A DNA stretch of 59,135 bases, taken from NCBI GenBank assembly GCA_016866215.1, contig VGNE01000020.1, positions 1 through 59,135 on the forward strand. Reading direction: 5' to 3'. Both the position numbers and the translations under genes were made by a program. Of this stretch, positions 42,882 through 52,076 are shown piece after piece; positions within the stretch are counted from its first letter, which is position 1; every line of letters begins with the position of its first letter. The stretch comes from Chloroflexota bacterium (lineage in GTDB: Bacteria; Chloroflexota; Anaerolineae; Anaerolineales; Villigracilaceae). The notes beneath the pieces were generated by a model. It had not been told where the DNA came from and did no database searches. It saw only the letters and a list, made by a program, of their open reading frames with translations.

Positions 42882-43048
42882 ATGGTTTGCGCGCCGCATA
42901 CATGGCCAAACCGGAATTATGATGTTTATTCGTTTTATTCCCAAAAAGATAAGAAAGTAATGTAACAAGCGGTAAAATAGACTTCGTCTGTTTCGATATG
43001 CTGTCAAATTGTTGATTTGCGAATTCACATAATTCAAATGAGGTAATC

Positions 43049-43432
43049 ATGCAAAAGAAAGTTATCTATACCGATAAAGCCCCAAAAGCTATCGGGCCAT
43101 ATTCCCAGGCCATCCGTACTGAAGCGATGATCTACACAGCCGGCCAGACCGGTCTTGAACCCTCCACAGGAGAGTTGATCGCAGGCGGTGTTGAAGAGCA
43201 AACCCGGCAGGTGCTTAATAATATCCGCAATGTATTGGAAGCGGCAGGTTCCAGCCTTGAGCAGGTCGTCAAGACGACCGTCTTTCTTCAAGACATGAAC
43301 GACTTCGCCAAAATGAATGCGATCTATGCCGAATATTTTGGCGAAAACCCGCCCGCGCGCAGTACGATTGCTGTTGCCGCGTTGCCCAAGGGCGGGTTGG
43401 TTGAAATTGAAGTCGTCGCGTTAATTGCCTGA
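43049..43432 (+). CDS. ridA: RidA/YjgF family enamine deaminase
   Basis: 127 aa, full length. It has IGPYSQAIRT, the core YTAGQTGLEPSTGEL, NVLEAAGSSLEQVVKTTVFL and PPARSTIAVAALPKGGLVEIE. The invariant Arg of the active site is present in PARSTI. RidA hydrolyses reactive enamines/imines formed by PLP enzymes; a PLP desulfhydrase-like gene lies further on at 53348. It starts a plus-strand run, with the response regulator 3 bp behind it. Confidence 0.95.
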   Translation: MQKKVIYTDKAPKAIGPYSQAIRTEAMIYTAGQTGLEPSTGELIAGGVEEQTRQVLNNIRNVLEAAGSSLEQVVKTTVFLQDMNDFAKMNAIYAEYFGENPPARSTIAVAALPKGGLVEIEVVALIA

Positions 43433-43435
43433 GCC

Positions 43436-44116
43436 ATGCCATCTGAATTGATCCTGCTGGTTGATGACGAACCATCCATTATTCAACTGTCGCGCATGTA
43501 TTTCGAGCGTGATGGGTTTCGCGTGCAGGAAATTTCGGACGGTGAATCCGCGCTTGCAGCAGTTGCGCAGTACCACCCGGACTTGATCGTGTTGGATGTG
43601 ATGCTTCCGAAATTGGGTGGTTTTGAAGTGTGCAAAAAATTACGCGCCAGCGGAGATCAAACCCCGATCATCATGTTGACCGCGCGGGATGAAGATATTG
43701 ATAAAATCCTCGGCCTCGAACTCGGTGCGGATGACTACCTCACCAAGCCATTCAATCCGCGTGAATTGATCGCGCGGGTTAAGGCAATTTTACGAAGAGG
43801 CGAAAACAAGATGCAAGCGCATGGCAAAGCCGTTCATCGCGGAGATTTGACCCTGGACCCGGTCACACGGGAAGCCCGCCTCGCTTCGCAGACCCTCGAA
43901 CTGCGTACCCAGGAATTTGACCTTTTACTCACCCTGGCAGAACAGCCCGGGCGCGTGTTTACCCGTGAACAATTGCTCCAACTTGCCTGGGGATTTGATT
44001 TCTATGGACAAACCCGCACAATAGATGTGCACATTGCACATCTACGCAAAAAGCTGGACGGTGGTTCTGTGAAAATAGAAACCGTCACTGGCGTTGGGTA
44101 TAAATTGATAATATGA
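43436..44116 (+). CDS. OmpR-family response regulator
   Basis: 226 aa. The receiver has LVDDEPSIIQL, the phospho-Asp in DLIVLDVMLPKLGG and DYLTKPFNPREL. The winged-helix output domain ends VTGVGYKLII. Its partner kinase gene starts at 44283. The 166 bp between them are almost entirely the MITE-like repeat at 44118-44268, so an originally tight operon has been interrupted. The start is 3 bp after ridA. Confidence 0.94.
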   Translation: MPSELILLVDDEPSIIQLSRMYFERDGFRVQEISDGESALAAVAQYHPDLIVLDVMLPKLGGFEVCKKLRASGDQTPIIMLTARDEDIDKILGLELGADDYLTKPFNPRELIARVKAILRRGENKMQAHGKAVHRGDLTLDPVTREARLASQTLELRTQEFDLLLTLAEQPGRVFTREQLLQLAWGFDFYGQTRTIDVHIAHLRKKLDGGSVKIETVTGVGYKLII

Positions 44117-44117
44117 T

Positions 44118-44268
44118 GTCGTTGCGAGGAGCGCTCTTGCTTTTCCCTGGCACCGCCCGTCACTACAGCCCCCGAAGCGGAGCGAGTGGGAGGGCAGGTG
44201 TGCGACGAAGCAATCTCAGTTCGGCGAGGAGATTGCATCGTCGGGGAAAGCGTCCTCCTCGCAAAGAC
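44118..44268. mobile_element. MITE-like element with about 18-bp terminal inverted repeats
   Basis: The left end GTCGTTGCGAGGAGCGCT (44118-44135) and the right end at 44249-44268 are imperfect inverted repeats. Inside lie GCAATCTC/GAGATTGC arms and a core shared with 41974-42066 and 55340-55400. No transposase frame. It separates the response regulator gene from its kinase gene. Confidence 0.7.
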
Positions 44269-44282
44269 ATATTTAACCTCCC

Positions 44283-45677
44283 ATGTTCTCCTCTCTCCGC
44301 TCCCGGCTCTGGTTAAGTTATGCCTTCATCATCGTCACAGCCTTAGGTGTTGTGGCGATGGTGTTGTTTATTTACCTGCTACGTAATCCCTTTTTGTATC
44401 GCCAAACAAGCGAGAGATTGAAAGCCGTGCAGGCTGTTGTGCTGCAGCGCGAGAGTCAATCACAGCCTGTTTCTGTTGCGGCGCAAGAGGCTTCGCGAAC
44501 GTTTAACGTGCGCGTTCTCTTGTACTCAAAAGATAGGCAGTTGATTTTAGACACATATTCAACTCAAGAAGTCCCATTATCTTTTCCGGAACAGAGACTG
44601 ATCTTGCGCAAGACCCCGATCGTGCGCGATGAGAACGGCGCGAGCTGGTTGTATTCGGTTGAAAAACTTCCTGATAGTACGTATTTGGTTATCGCTTCAC
44701 CGCGCCCGCGTATTTCCATCTTCAATATATTCACAGACGATTTCCTTCCGCTCATCCTGCAAAGCGGATTGATCGCGTTACTCCTCTCACTTGTGCTTGC
44801 CTTTCTTTTTGCGCGCTGGATCGCAGATCCATTGCAAAAGGTGATGCTTGCGGTGCGCAACCTGCCTTCCGCTGAGATCAAACCTGTTGAAACCAGCGGC
44901 CCGCATGAAATCCAGGAATTGACGCGGGCGTTCAACGATATGATCGCGCGGATGCAGGCCAGTCAAAAATCCCAGCGTGAATTTGTGGCGAACGTATCCC
45001 ACGAATTGAAGACCCCGCTTACATCTGTTCAAGGATTTGCGCAGGCGATGCTGGATGGCACAGCGGATACGAGTGATGCGCGCCAAAAAGCTGCGCAAGT
45101 GATCTACGATGAATCGGGACGTATGCAACGAATGGTGCTGGATCTGCTCGATCTGGCGCGGCTTGACGCTGGTACAGCGGATATTACGATGTCTCCCGTC
45201 AATATGTTTGGTTTGTTACAAGCGGTTGCCGAGAAGTTCGCGCCGCAATCACAGAGAGCCGGTGTGGATATTAAAGTGGATGTTGCTGCAAATTTACAAA
45301 CGATCACCGCAGATGGCGACCGCCTTGCGCAGGTCTTTACCAATCTTGTGGATAATGCGCTCAAGTTTACACCGCGCGGCGGTTTGATCTCATTGCATGT
45401 TTCGGTTGCAAATGGAGAAATGCTGGTTTCTGTTTCTGATACTGGCACAGGGATTCCCGTCGAGGCACAGGCGCATATCTTTGACCGTTTCTATCAAGCA
45501 GACCCTGCTCGAAAAGGCGGTGAGAAACATGGCGCAGGGTTGGGGCTGGCGATTGCGCATGAGATCGTGCAGGCGCATGGTGGTAGAATTAACGTCCGCA
45601 GTAGGTTGGGGGAGGGGACATCCTTTGATGTGTTCCTGCCGCTGAGTAGGCACACGGGTAAACAAGTGCACAGGTAA
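44283..45677 (+). CDS. Sensor histidine kinase (two-component, HAMP)
   Basis: 464 aa. Two membrane helices (about 8-32 and 158-178) bracket a sensor domain of about 125 residues. HAMP, HisKA (phospho-His in SHELKTPLTSVQG) and HATPase (DNALKFTPRGG, SDTGTGIP, GAGLGLAI) follow. It pairs with the response regulator at 43436. The last residues (HTGKQVHR) are encoded by a short direct repeat (GGTAAACA-AGT type) that continues past the stop. Confidence 0.94.
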   Translation: MFSSLRSRLWLSYAFIIVTALGVVAMVLFIYLLRNPFLYRQTSERLKAVQAVVLQRESQSQPVSVAAQEASRTFNVRVLLYSKDRQLILDTYSTQEVPLSFPEQRLILRKTPIVRDENGASWLYSVEKLPDSTYLVIASPRPRISIFNIFTDDFLPLILQSGLIALLLSLVLAFLFARWIADPLQKVMLAVRNLPSAEIKPVETSGPHEIQELTRAFNDMIARMQASQKSQREFVANVSHELKTPLTSVQGFAQAMLDGTADTSDARQKAAQVIYDESGRMQRMVLDLLDLARLDAGTADITMSPVNMFGLLQAVAEKFAPQSQRAGVDIKVDVAANLQTITADGDRLAQVFTNLVDNALKFTPRGGLISLHVSVANGEMLVSVSDTGTGIPVEAQAHIFDRFYQADPARKGGEKHGAGLGLAIAHEIVQAHGGRINVRSRLGEGTSFDVFLPLSRHTGKQVHR

Positions 45678-45692
45678 ACACGTAAACAAGTA
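45655..45692. repeat. Short direct repeat over the kinase stop codon
   Basis: Three near copies of GGTAAACAAGT-like units run through the stop of the kinase gene. They encode its last residues. Confidence 0.55.
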
Positions 45693-45700
45693 GAAAGTTG

Positions 45701-45717
45701 ATTACGCAACACGTATT
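45701..45717. repeat. Dispersed 17-bp repeat, inverted copy at 53257-53273
   Basis: ATTACGCAACACGTATT is the exact reverse complement of the sequence at 53257-53273. The two copies bracket the exopolysaccharide/FemAB cluster (45718-53258). A related unit is at 49079-49117. Confidence 0.7.
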
Positions 45718-46722
45718 ATGTATCCCTTCGTCTCCATTATCGTCCCTTGTTATAACGAAGAATCCACCATTCGACATTTGCTTGACGCCGTTCTCGCACA
45801 GACCTATCCGCATGAGCAGATGGACTTGGTCATCTCTGACGGCATGTCTACGGACCGCACGCGGGAGGTGATCGCTGCGTTTCAAAAAGAACATGTGGAT
45901 TTGGCGGTGCGCGTGGTTGAGAATTCGGCGCGGACAATTCCCTCGGGACTGAATCAGGCTATTCGTGAGTCAAGAGGCGAGATCATTATCCGCCTGGATG
46001 CACACTCCATGCCCATCCCGGAATATGTGGAGCGCTGCGTTTCTGCTCATCAATCTGGTAAAGGTGACAATATCGGCGGCGTGTGGGAAATCCGCGCGGG
46101 AGCAGACACGTGGATTGCAAATGCGATTTCGTTTGCGGCGGCACATCCATTGGGTGTGGGTGATGCGATGTATCGTCTCAATCCAAAAGCGGGCCCTGTG
46201 GATACCGTTCCGTTTGGTTCCTTTCGCCGCGCGTTGATCGATAAGATCGGCGGCTTTGATGAAACCTTGCTCGCGAATGAAGATTACGAATTCAACACAC
46301 GCGTGCGTGAATCAGGCGGAACGGTCTGGCTGGAGCCGTCCATTCGTTGTGTTTATTTTTCGCGCAGTACATTTGGAAAACTTGCGCTCCAATACTGGCG
46401 TTATGGTTTTTGGAAATTTAAAATGCTCAGGCGTTATCCGCACACTTTGCTCTGGAGGCAGGCTTTGCCGCCTGTCTTCGTGTTCAGTCTGATGGCCTTG
46501 ATTGTGTTATCCTTCTGGGTTGCATTGATGCGGTCTGTACTTGCGGCGCAGGTATTCATTTATTTTGCATCGCTGAGTTTGGCTGGTTTGAAACTGGCCA
46601 TAAAAGAACGGAAAGGCTTTCTTCTTTTGGGGCTGCCGCTTGCGATCTCAACCATGCATTTAGCCTGGGGTGCGGGTTTTTTGTGGAGCGTCATCATAAA
46701 TTTGTTTAATAAAAATGGCTGA
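45718..46722 (+). CDS. GT2 glycosyltransferase (ExoA-like)
   Basis: 334 aa. The GT-A domain opens with VSIIVPCYNEESTIRHLL and has SDGMSTDRTREV and LDAHSMPIPEY. The late NEDYEFNTRVRESGG supplies the catalytic acidic residues. C-terminal helices (about 255-330) anchor it in the membrane. ExoA-type enzymes extend lipid-linked sugars in exopolysaccharide synthesis. The next gene (the initiating transferase) overlaps its end by 8 bp. Confidence 0.9.
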   Translation: MYPFVSIIVPCYNEESTIRHLLDAVLAQTYPHEQMDLVISDGMSTDRTREVIAAFQKEHVDLAVRVVENSARTIPSGLNQAIRESRGEIIIRLDAHSMPIPEYVERCVSAHQSGKGDNIGGVWEIRAGADTWIANAISFAAAHPLGVGDAMYRLNPKAGPVDTVPFGSFRRALIDKIGGFDETLLANEDYEFNTRVRESGGTVWLEPSIRCVYFSRSTFGKLALQYWRYGFWKFKMLRRYPHTLLWRQALPPVFVFSLMALIVLSFWVALMRSVLAAQVFIYFASLSLAGLKLAIKERKGFLLLGLPLAISTMHLAWGAGFLWSVIINLFNKNG

Positions 46723-48157
46723 TATCTATCGTCCTTCCTTACGTTTAAGACCAAGTGAGCAGCGTTCCATCTTGATGGTGGGAGACCTTATTGCATCTGC
46801 CAGCGCCATGGGCGGCGCAATTTATTTTTGGTATCAGTATTCTCTTTATAAATTGATCGAAAGCGGGATGACGCCAGGCAGAGCCGAACGCCTGATAACA
46901 ATCGAAGTTCCGTTTTGGTTTTACCTGCTTCCTCTTGTCTGGCTTTTGTTAATGGTGGAATCATACGACCCGCACTCCGCGGCAAATTGGAAGAAGACCC
47001 TGCGCGGGATTGCAGTGGCGCCGATCGTTGGTTTGTTGGCGTATTCCCTGCTCTTTACGATCAATCTCGACCCGAACTCTCTCCCGCGTATTGCAGTTGG
47101 CGCATTCCTTGTCATCGCCTCGATCTTAACCCTGGGCTGGCGCGCCATCTATATTCGACTCTACACTTCGTCCGGCCTCATGCGCCGCGTGCTGATCATC
47201 GGCGCGGGTAAGGCTGGCCATTCGCTTGCAGGCATATACAGTAAACTAAATCCGCCGCCATTTAATTTAATGGGATATATTGACGACGATCCTCACAAAC
47301 AGGGAAAACTGATCCAGGGCTTCAGAGTATTTGGCTCAAGCGAGAAGTTATTGGATATCATTGACGACATGAATATTTCTGATATTGTCGTCGCAATCAA
47401 TGGCGAGATCAAAGGTGAAACTTTTCAGACGATATTGGATGCACAGGAGAGAGGATTAGAAGTAACGCGAATGCCAATCATGTATGAAGAACTGACCCAG
47501 CGCGTGCCTGTCGAACACCTTGAATCAGACTGGGTGATCCGCTCATTTGTGGATCAAGTGCGTGTCAGCGGCATGTATGAACTTGCCAAGAGATTGATGG
47601 ATGTTTTAGGCGCCGTTTTTGGATGCCTGATATTCGCATTTGTCTTCCCATTCGTATCGCTTGCCATTCTTTTGGAAAGCGGCTTCCCGATCTTCTATTC
47701 CCAGACCCGCCTTGGCAAGGGAGGCAAAGTCTTTAGAATTCTTAAGTTCCGCACCATGAAGCAAGATGCAGAAGAGGATGGCGTAGTTAAAATGGCCGAA
47801 GAGAACGACCCGCGTGTGACCCGAGTCGGAAATTTTCTGCGGCGGACACGCCTGGATGAAACGCCCCAGTTTTTGAGTGTCTTGCGCGGGGAGATCAGCA
47901 TGGTCGGTCCGCGCGCTGAACGCCCGGAGTTGGTGGCGGATTTTCAAAAGCGAATTCCGTTTTACCGGGCACGTCTGCTTGTAAAACCCGGCCTCACAGG
48001 ATGGGCGCAGATCAATTATGGATATGTTGCCAATGTACGGGAGACCATTGTAAAACTTGAGTACGACCTGTATTATATTAAGCATCGTACCATTAGTCTG
48101 GATTTCATTATTATCCTTCGTACGATTGGCACTGTCTTAAGAAGGACAGGTAGATAA
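46715..48157 (+). CDS. Initiating phosphosugar transferase (WbaP/EpsL-like, polyprenyl glycosylphosphotransferase)
   Basis: 480 aa. Four N-terminal helices and a CoA-binding-like domain (LIIGAGKAGHSLAGIY) are followed by another helix (about 290-315) and the bacterial sugar transferase domain. The domain has LRFRTM-type KFRTMKQDAEEDG, RRTRLDETPQF, MVGPRAERPE and KPGLTGWAQINYGY. It loads the first sugar phosphate onto undecaprenyl phosphate for exopolysaccharide or O-unit assembly. It overlaps the GT2 gene, and the epimerase follows immediately. Confidence 0.93.
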   Translation: MADIYRPSLRLRPSEQRSILMVGDLIASASAMGGAIYFWYQYSLYKLIESGMTPGRAERLITIEVPFWFYLLPLVWLLLMVESYDPHSAANWKKTLRGIAVAPIVGLLAYSLLFTINLDPNSLPRIAVGAFLVIASILTLGWRAIYIRLYTSSGLMRRVLIIGAGKAGHSLAGIYSKLNPPPFNLMGYIDDDPHKQGKLIQGFRVFGSSEKLLDIIDDMNISDIVVAINGEIKGETFQTILDAQERGLEVTRMPIMYEELTQRVPVEHLESDWVIRSFVDQVRVSGMYELAKRLMDVLGAVFGCLIFAFVFPFVSLAILLESGFPIFYSQTRLGKGGKVFRILKFRTMKQDAEEDGVVKMAEENDPRVTRVGNFLRRTRLDETPQFLSVLRGEISMVGPRAERPELVADFQKRIPFYRARLLVKPGLTGWAQINYGYVANVRETIVKLEYDLYYIKHRTISLDFIIILRTIGTVLRRTGR

Positions 48158-49081
48158 ATGAAATATTTGGTGACAGGCGGCGCAGGGTTCATTGGATCTC
48201 ATATCGCGAGCACTCTTCTAAAACAAGGCCGCCAGGTTCGCGTATTGGATAACTTCTCATCGGGCAAGCGCGAGAATTTGAAAGGCTTGGACCTTGAACT
48301 CATCGAAGGCGACCTGCGCGATACCTCCAAAGTTGCGCAGGCTGTCAAAGGTGTTGAGATCATTTTTCATGAGGCGGCTTTCGTCTCCGTTCCCGAATCA
48401 ATGGAAAAACCGCAGGAATGTTTTGATGTCAATATTACTGGCACGTCCATATTGTTTGACGCGGCACGCAAGGCAGGCGTCAGGCGGGTTGTGATCGCAT
48501 CCAGCGCGGCAGTCTATGGCGACTCGGATTCCATGCCTCTCGTGGAAGAAACCCCGCTTCGTCAGCTATCGCCTTATGCTGTCTCCAAACAAGTGGCTGA
48601 AATGTACGCCGAATTATTCACCCATCAATTCGGATTGGAAGTCGCCGCGCTGCGCTATTTCAACGTCTACGGCCCGCGCCAGCGACCCGACTCGATGTAC
48701 GCCGCCGCTGTGCCGATCTTCATCCGTCGTATGCTGGATAACAAACCCATCACCATATTCGGCGATGGAGGTCAAAGCCGTGACCTGATCAATGTGCGCG
48801 ATGTTGTCCAAGCCAACTTGCTCGCCTCACAGCACCCCGCCGCGCCCGGTCAAATCTTCAACGTCTGCACTGGCGTCGAAACGCGCCTGCTTGACCTGAT
48901 TGACATCCTCTACGAATTTTTCCCCAACGCCCCCAAATATGTCCACGCCGAACCCCGCGCAGGTGACATTTATCGCTCCATCGGCACACCCCAAAAAGCA
49001 ATGGACACCCTCGGCTTCAAACCACAGATCACTTTGGCGGATGGTCTTTTTGAAGCTGTGGAGTCAATGCGGAATGTGTAA
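48158..49081 (+). CDS. NAD-dependent sugar epimerase (SDR, GalE/WbpP-like)
   Basis: 307 aa. The Rossmann motif is TGGAGFIGSHIAS. The catalytic Ser region is ASSAAVYGD, and Tyr/Lys is in SPYAVSKQVAEMY. The sugar-binding segment is RYFNVYGPRQ. This fits UDP-glucose/UDP-GlcNAc 4-epimerases of the WbpP type. It begins directly after the initiating transferase stop and probably supplies a nucleotide sugar for this cluster. Confidence 0.92.
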   Translation: MKYLVTGGAGFIGSHIASTLLKQGRQVRVLDNFSSGKRENLKGLDLELIEGDLRDTSKVAQAVKGVEIIFHEAAFVSVPESMEKPQECFDVNITGTSILFDAARKAGVRRVVIASSAAVYGDSDSMPLVEETPLRQLSPYAVSKQVAEMYAELFTHQFGLEVAALRYFNVYGPRQRPDSMYAAAVPIFIRRMLDNKPITIFGDGGQSRDLINVRDVVQANLLASQHPAAPGQIFNVCTGVETRLLDLIDILYEFFPNAPKYVHAEPRAGDIYRSIGTPQKAMDTLGFKPQITLADGLFEAVESMRNV

Positions 49082-49117
49082 TTCGTAATTTACGTATCAC
49101 ACAACACGCATTACTTC
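49079..49117. repeat. AT-rich dispersed repeat (ATTCGTAATTTACG type)
   Basis: This lies in the gap after the epimerase gene. It has TAATTCGTAATT and ACACAACACGCATTA units related to 45701-45717 and 53252-53282, followed by three TCCTTCCTCATTCA-like repeats. Confidence 0.55.
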
Positions 49118-49148
49118 ATCCTTCCTCATTCATCCTTCCTCCTTTCAA

Positions 49149-51029
49149 ATGTCATCCCGACCACACTTTCGCAACCGCTTCGTCTTAATTGGCGACCTCG
49201 TCCTCACCATCGTTTCGGTGCTGGGCAGTTTTGCCCTGCGGCTGGACGTTAAAGAGCTGCCGTTTTATTTTCCCGCCGCCCTGGTCATGTGTGCGGTGGC
49301 GTTGATCGTAAAGATCCCAGTTTACAATTATTTCGGTTTATATCGCCGCTTGTGGATTTACGCGAGTACAAGTGAACTTCGCTTGATCACTGCTGCAGTG
49401 ACGGCTGCCTCTGTGGTGACCTCCGGCGTGATGCTTTTGTTGATCAGCTTGGGTTGGATTCTGCCTGGCATGCCTCGCTCCGCGCTCGGTATTGACTGGT
49501 TACTTTCGCTTGTTCTCATCGGCGGCTCCCGCTTTGCCCTGCGCATCCTCGCAGAGCAGAACACCATGGCACGCACTGGAAAGGCCAGACGTGCGCTCAT
49601 CATTGGCGCAGGGGATGCAGGCGCGCTGGTTGTGCGTGAATTGCAAAAATCATCCCAGTTGAATCTTATCCCTGTTGGCTTTCTCGATGATGATCCTGCC
49701 AAACAGAATCATCAGATTTACGGTGTCTCTATCCTTGGCAGCCTGAACAAACTTGTAGATGTTCTTGATAATCAAAGCGTGGATGAAGTGATCATTGCCA
49801 TTCCCTCCGCGCCTGGGAGCATCATCCGCCTGGTTAATGATGCTTGCAGGCAAAGAGGGATTTCATCCCGCACCATGCCGGGCATGTATGAACTCATAGG
49901 CGGCAAAGTCAGTGTCAATCGTCTGCGCGAAGTGGATATTACTGACCTGCTCCGCCGTGAGCCAGTGCAAATTGACGATCTTTTAGTGGGTTCGATCCTT
50001 GGCAGTAAACGGGTCTTGGTCACGGGCGCAGGCGGATCCATTGGACGTGAGATCTGTCGTCAGGTGGCGCGCTGGGCTCCCGCGGAACTGGTTTTGCTTG
50101 GACATGGCGAGAACAGCGTTTTTGAATCACTTCTTGAACTCAATGAAGATTACCCATCGTTACCTATTCATCCAGTCATTGCCGATGTGCGCGATATAAA
50201 CCGCATGGGCGAGATTTTCAGGTTGCATCAACCGCAGGTAGTGTTCCATGCCGCTGCCCATAAACATGTCCCTTTGATGGAAGCCAATGTTGAAGAGGCG
50301 GTCACGAACAACGTTCTCGGCACAAGAAATATTGTAGAAACAGCCAACAGGATTGCGGTCGAAAGACTCGTCCTTATTTCCACGGATAAAGCGGTTCGCC
50401 CGGTCAGCATCATGGGCGCGACCAAACGTCTCGCGGAAATGATCGTTCTTGATTCCGCACAACACAATGGGCGCGCCTATTCAGTTGTCCGTTTTGGAAA
50501 TGTGCTCGGAAGCCGCGGCAGTGTCGTGCCGCTTTTCAAAAATCAAATTGCGCGTGGCGGACCTGTTACGGTCACGCATCCAGAAATGTATCGTTATTTT
50601 ATGACCATTCCCGAAGCGGTGCATCTTGTTTTGCAAGCCGCTGCGATGGGGCGCGGTGGTGAAGTGTTCATGCTCAACATGGGCCAGCAGGTTCGCATTC
50701 TCGATCTTGCCGAAGACCTGATAAAGCTTTCCGGTTTGGAACCGCATCGCGATATTGAAATTTCCTTCACAGGCATTCGCCCCGGAGAAAAACTGCGCGA
50801 GGATCTTTGGGAAGAAGGTATGCAATTTGAGCGAACACCGCACCTGGAAATCTTTCGTGCTGTTGAAGAGGAAAAGGTGGATGGCGATTCCCTGGCCCGC
50901 GCCATTGAACAACTTACTCAATTCGCGCATCACTCCAGAACCGATGATCTGATTCGCGCACTCAATGATTATCTTCCCTCAGGTTCCATTGGCTCCACCC
51001 CGCCGCCTGATATGACCTCGGTGGTTTAA
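49149..51029 (+). CDS. Membrane nucleoside-diphosphate-sugar 4,6-dehydratase (CapD/PglF/WbpM-like)
   Basis: 626 aa. Four N-terminal helices (about 10-125) and a CoA-binding-like Rossmann domain (ALIIGAGDAGALVVREL) are followed by the Polysacc_synt_2 domain with TGAGGSIGREICRQ, the catalytic STDKAVRPVSIMGATKR and RPGEKLREDLW. These membrane dehydratases make 4-keto-6-deoxy sugars from UDP-GlcNAc. Full length for the family. Part of the exopolysaccharide cluster. Confidence 0.94.
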   Translation: MSSRPHFRNRFVLIGDLVLTIVSVLGSFALRLDVKELPFYFPAALVMCAVALIVKIPVYNYFGLYRRLWIYASTSELRLITAAVTAASVVTSGVMLLLISLGWILPGMPRSALGIDWLLSLVLIGGSRFALRILAEQNTMARTGKARRALIIGAGDAGALVVRELQKSSQLNLIPVGFLDDDPAKQNHQIYGVSILGSLNKLVDVLDNQSVDEVIIAIPSAPGSIIRLVNDACRQRGISSRTMPGMYELIGGKVSVNRLREVDITDLLRREPVQIDDLLVGSILGSKRVLVTGAGGSIGREICRQVARWAPAELVLLGHGENSVFESLLELNEDYPSLPIHPVIADVRDINRMGEIFRLHQPQVVFHAAAHKHVPLMEANVEEAVTNNVLGTRNIVETANRIAVERLVLISTDKAVRPVSIMGATKRLAEMIVLDSAQHNGRAYSVVRFGNVLGSRGSVVPLFKNQIARGGPVTVTHPEMYRYFMTIPEAVHLVLQAAAMGRGGEVFMLNMGQQVRILDLAEDLIKLSGLEPHRDIEISFTGIRPGEKLREDLWEEGMQFERTPHLEIFRAVEEEKVDGDSLARAIEQLTQFAHHSRTDDLIRALNDYLPSGSIGSTPPPDMTSVV

Positions 51030-51047
51030 CGTTGAACGTTCAACGTT
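51028..51047. repeat. Perfect 20-bp palindrome of AACGTT units
   Basis: AACGTTGAACGTTCAACGTT is its own reverse complement and overlaps the stop of the dehydratase gene. A longer array of the same units lies inside the second FemAB gene at 52821-52847. Confidence 0.8.
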
Positions 51048-51052
51048 TTCTT

Positions 51053-52048
51053 ATGACTATTGTTTCCCTCACCGAATGGAATATTTTTTTGGAGAATCAT
51101 CCCAACGCACATTTACTTCAGATGGGTGAATGGGGCGAACTCAAGAAGGATTTCGGGTGGAAACCCGTGCGCTTCATCCTTGACGGTGAAACGGGTGCGC
51201 AGATCCTATTCCGCCGCCTCCCGTTGGGCTTGACACTCGGCTACATGCCAAAGCCAGTGATGAGTAACAAGTTACAAGAAATGAGTAACGATTTCTGGCG
51301 CGAAGTGGATGTCATCTGTAAAAAGAATCGCGCCGTCTTCCTGAAAATTGAGCCTGATATGTGGGACGATGAATTTCAACTCATCGCTCGTTACTCATCA
51401 CTCGTCACTTCTCCTCACAACATCCAACCTCCTCGCACTATCGTAATCTCCCTCGAAGAAGACGAAGAACAAATTCTGGCGAGGATGAAACCAAAATGCC
51501 GCTACAACATCCGTCTTGCCGAGAAAAGAGGTGTGACCATTTGCACATGGGGTGATCTTCCTGCTTTCCATGAAATGATGACTGTCACGGGTGGGCGCAC
51601 TAACTTTGGCGTGCATACACTGGAATACTATCAACGTGCATACGAGCTGTTCCATCCAAAAGGGACATGTGAATTATTGGTTGCTGAATACGAAGACACA
51701 CCGCTCGCCGCGTTGATGGTCTTCGCCAATGCAAAGCGCGCCTGGTATGTGTACGGCGCGTCGAATGACGAAGAACGCAACCGAATGCCAACCTATCTCC
51801 TGCAATGGGAAGCCATCCGCTGGGCAAAGGCGCGCGGCTGTGAAGAATACGACCTGTGGGGTGTTCCCGACGAAAATGAAGATGTGCTGGAGTCCAATTT
51901 TGAAACCCGCCACGATGGCTTGTGGGGAGTGTATCGCTTCAAACGCGGATTCGGCGGTCAACTCAAGCGCGCCGCGCAAGCCGTGGATCGAGTCTATAAT
52001 CCTTTGTTGTACTGGTTTTATACAAAATTGGTAATTGGTAAATCGTAA
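51053..52048 (+). CDS. FemAB-type aminoacyltransferase, copy 1
   Basis: 331 aa from the ATG at 51053 (an upstream in-frame TTG at 51032 lies inside the palindrome). GNAT-like double domain of FemX/FemAB type: HLLQMGEWGELKKDFGW, then QILARMKPKCRYNIRLAEKR, MPTYLLQWEAIRWAKARGC and YRFKRGFGG. These enzymes add amino acids from aminoacyl-tRNA to the peptidoglycan side chain. Two short segments (VMSNKLQEMSND and ARYSSLVTSPHN) are encoded by simple repeats and look like in-frame insertions. A paralog follows. Confidence 0.9.
   Translation: MTIVSLTEWNIFLENHPNAHLLQMGEWGELKKDFGWKPVRFILDGETGAQILFRRLPLGLTLGYMPKPVMSNKLQEMSNDFWREVDVICKKNRAVFLKIEPDMWDDEFQLIARYSSLVTSPHNIQPPRTIVISLEEDEEQILARMKPKCRYNIRLAEKRGVTICTWGDLPAFHEMMTVTGGRTNFGVHTLEYYQRAYELFHPKGTCELLVAEYEDTPLAALMVFANAKRAWYVYGASNDEERNRMPTYLLQWEAIRWAKARGCEEYDLWGVPDENEDVLESNFETRHDGLWGVYRFKRGFGGQLKRAAQAVDRVYNPLLYWFYTKLVIGKS
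51261..51292. repeat. In-frame GAGTAAC/GTTAC microrepeat in FemAB copy 1
   Basis: Units GAGTAACAAGTTACAAG and GAGTAACGA encode MSNKLQEMSND. A related TTACTCATCACTCGTCAC stretch is at 51389-51413 in the same gene. Confidence 0.55.
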
Positions 52049-52070
52049 TTTTCCAATTGCCAATTACCAA
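52028..52070. repeat. AT-rich inverted repeat between the FemAB genes
   Basis: TTGGTAATTGG (52028-52038) and CCAATTACCAA (52060-52070) are exact inverted repeats that cover the end of copy 1 and the leader of copy 2. Confidence 0.7.
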
Positions 52071-52076
52071 ATTCAA

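Noticed and set aside
45655-45692. CRISPR-like direct repeats
   Set aside because: The units are only about 11 bp, nearly contiguous and partly coding; no regular spacers.
52035-52076. Extended start of FemAB copy 2
   Set aside because: The extension is the intergenic inverted repeat; the family begins after the ATG at 52077.
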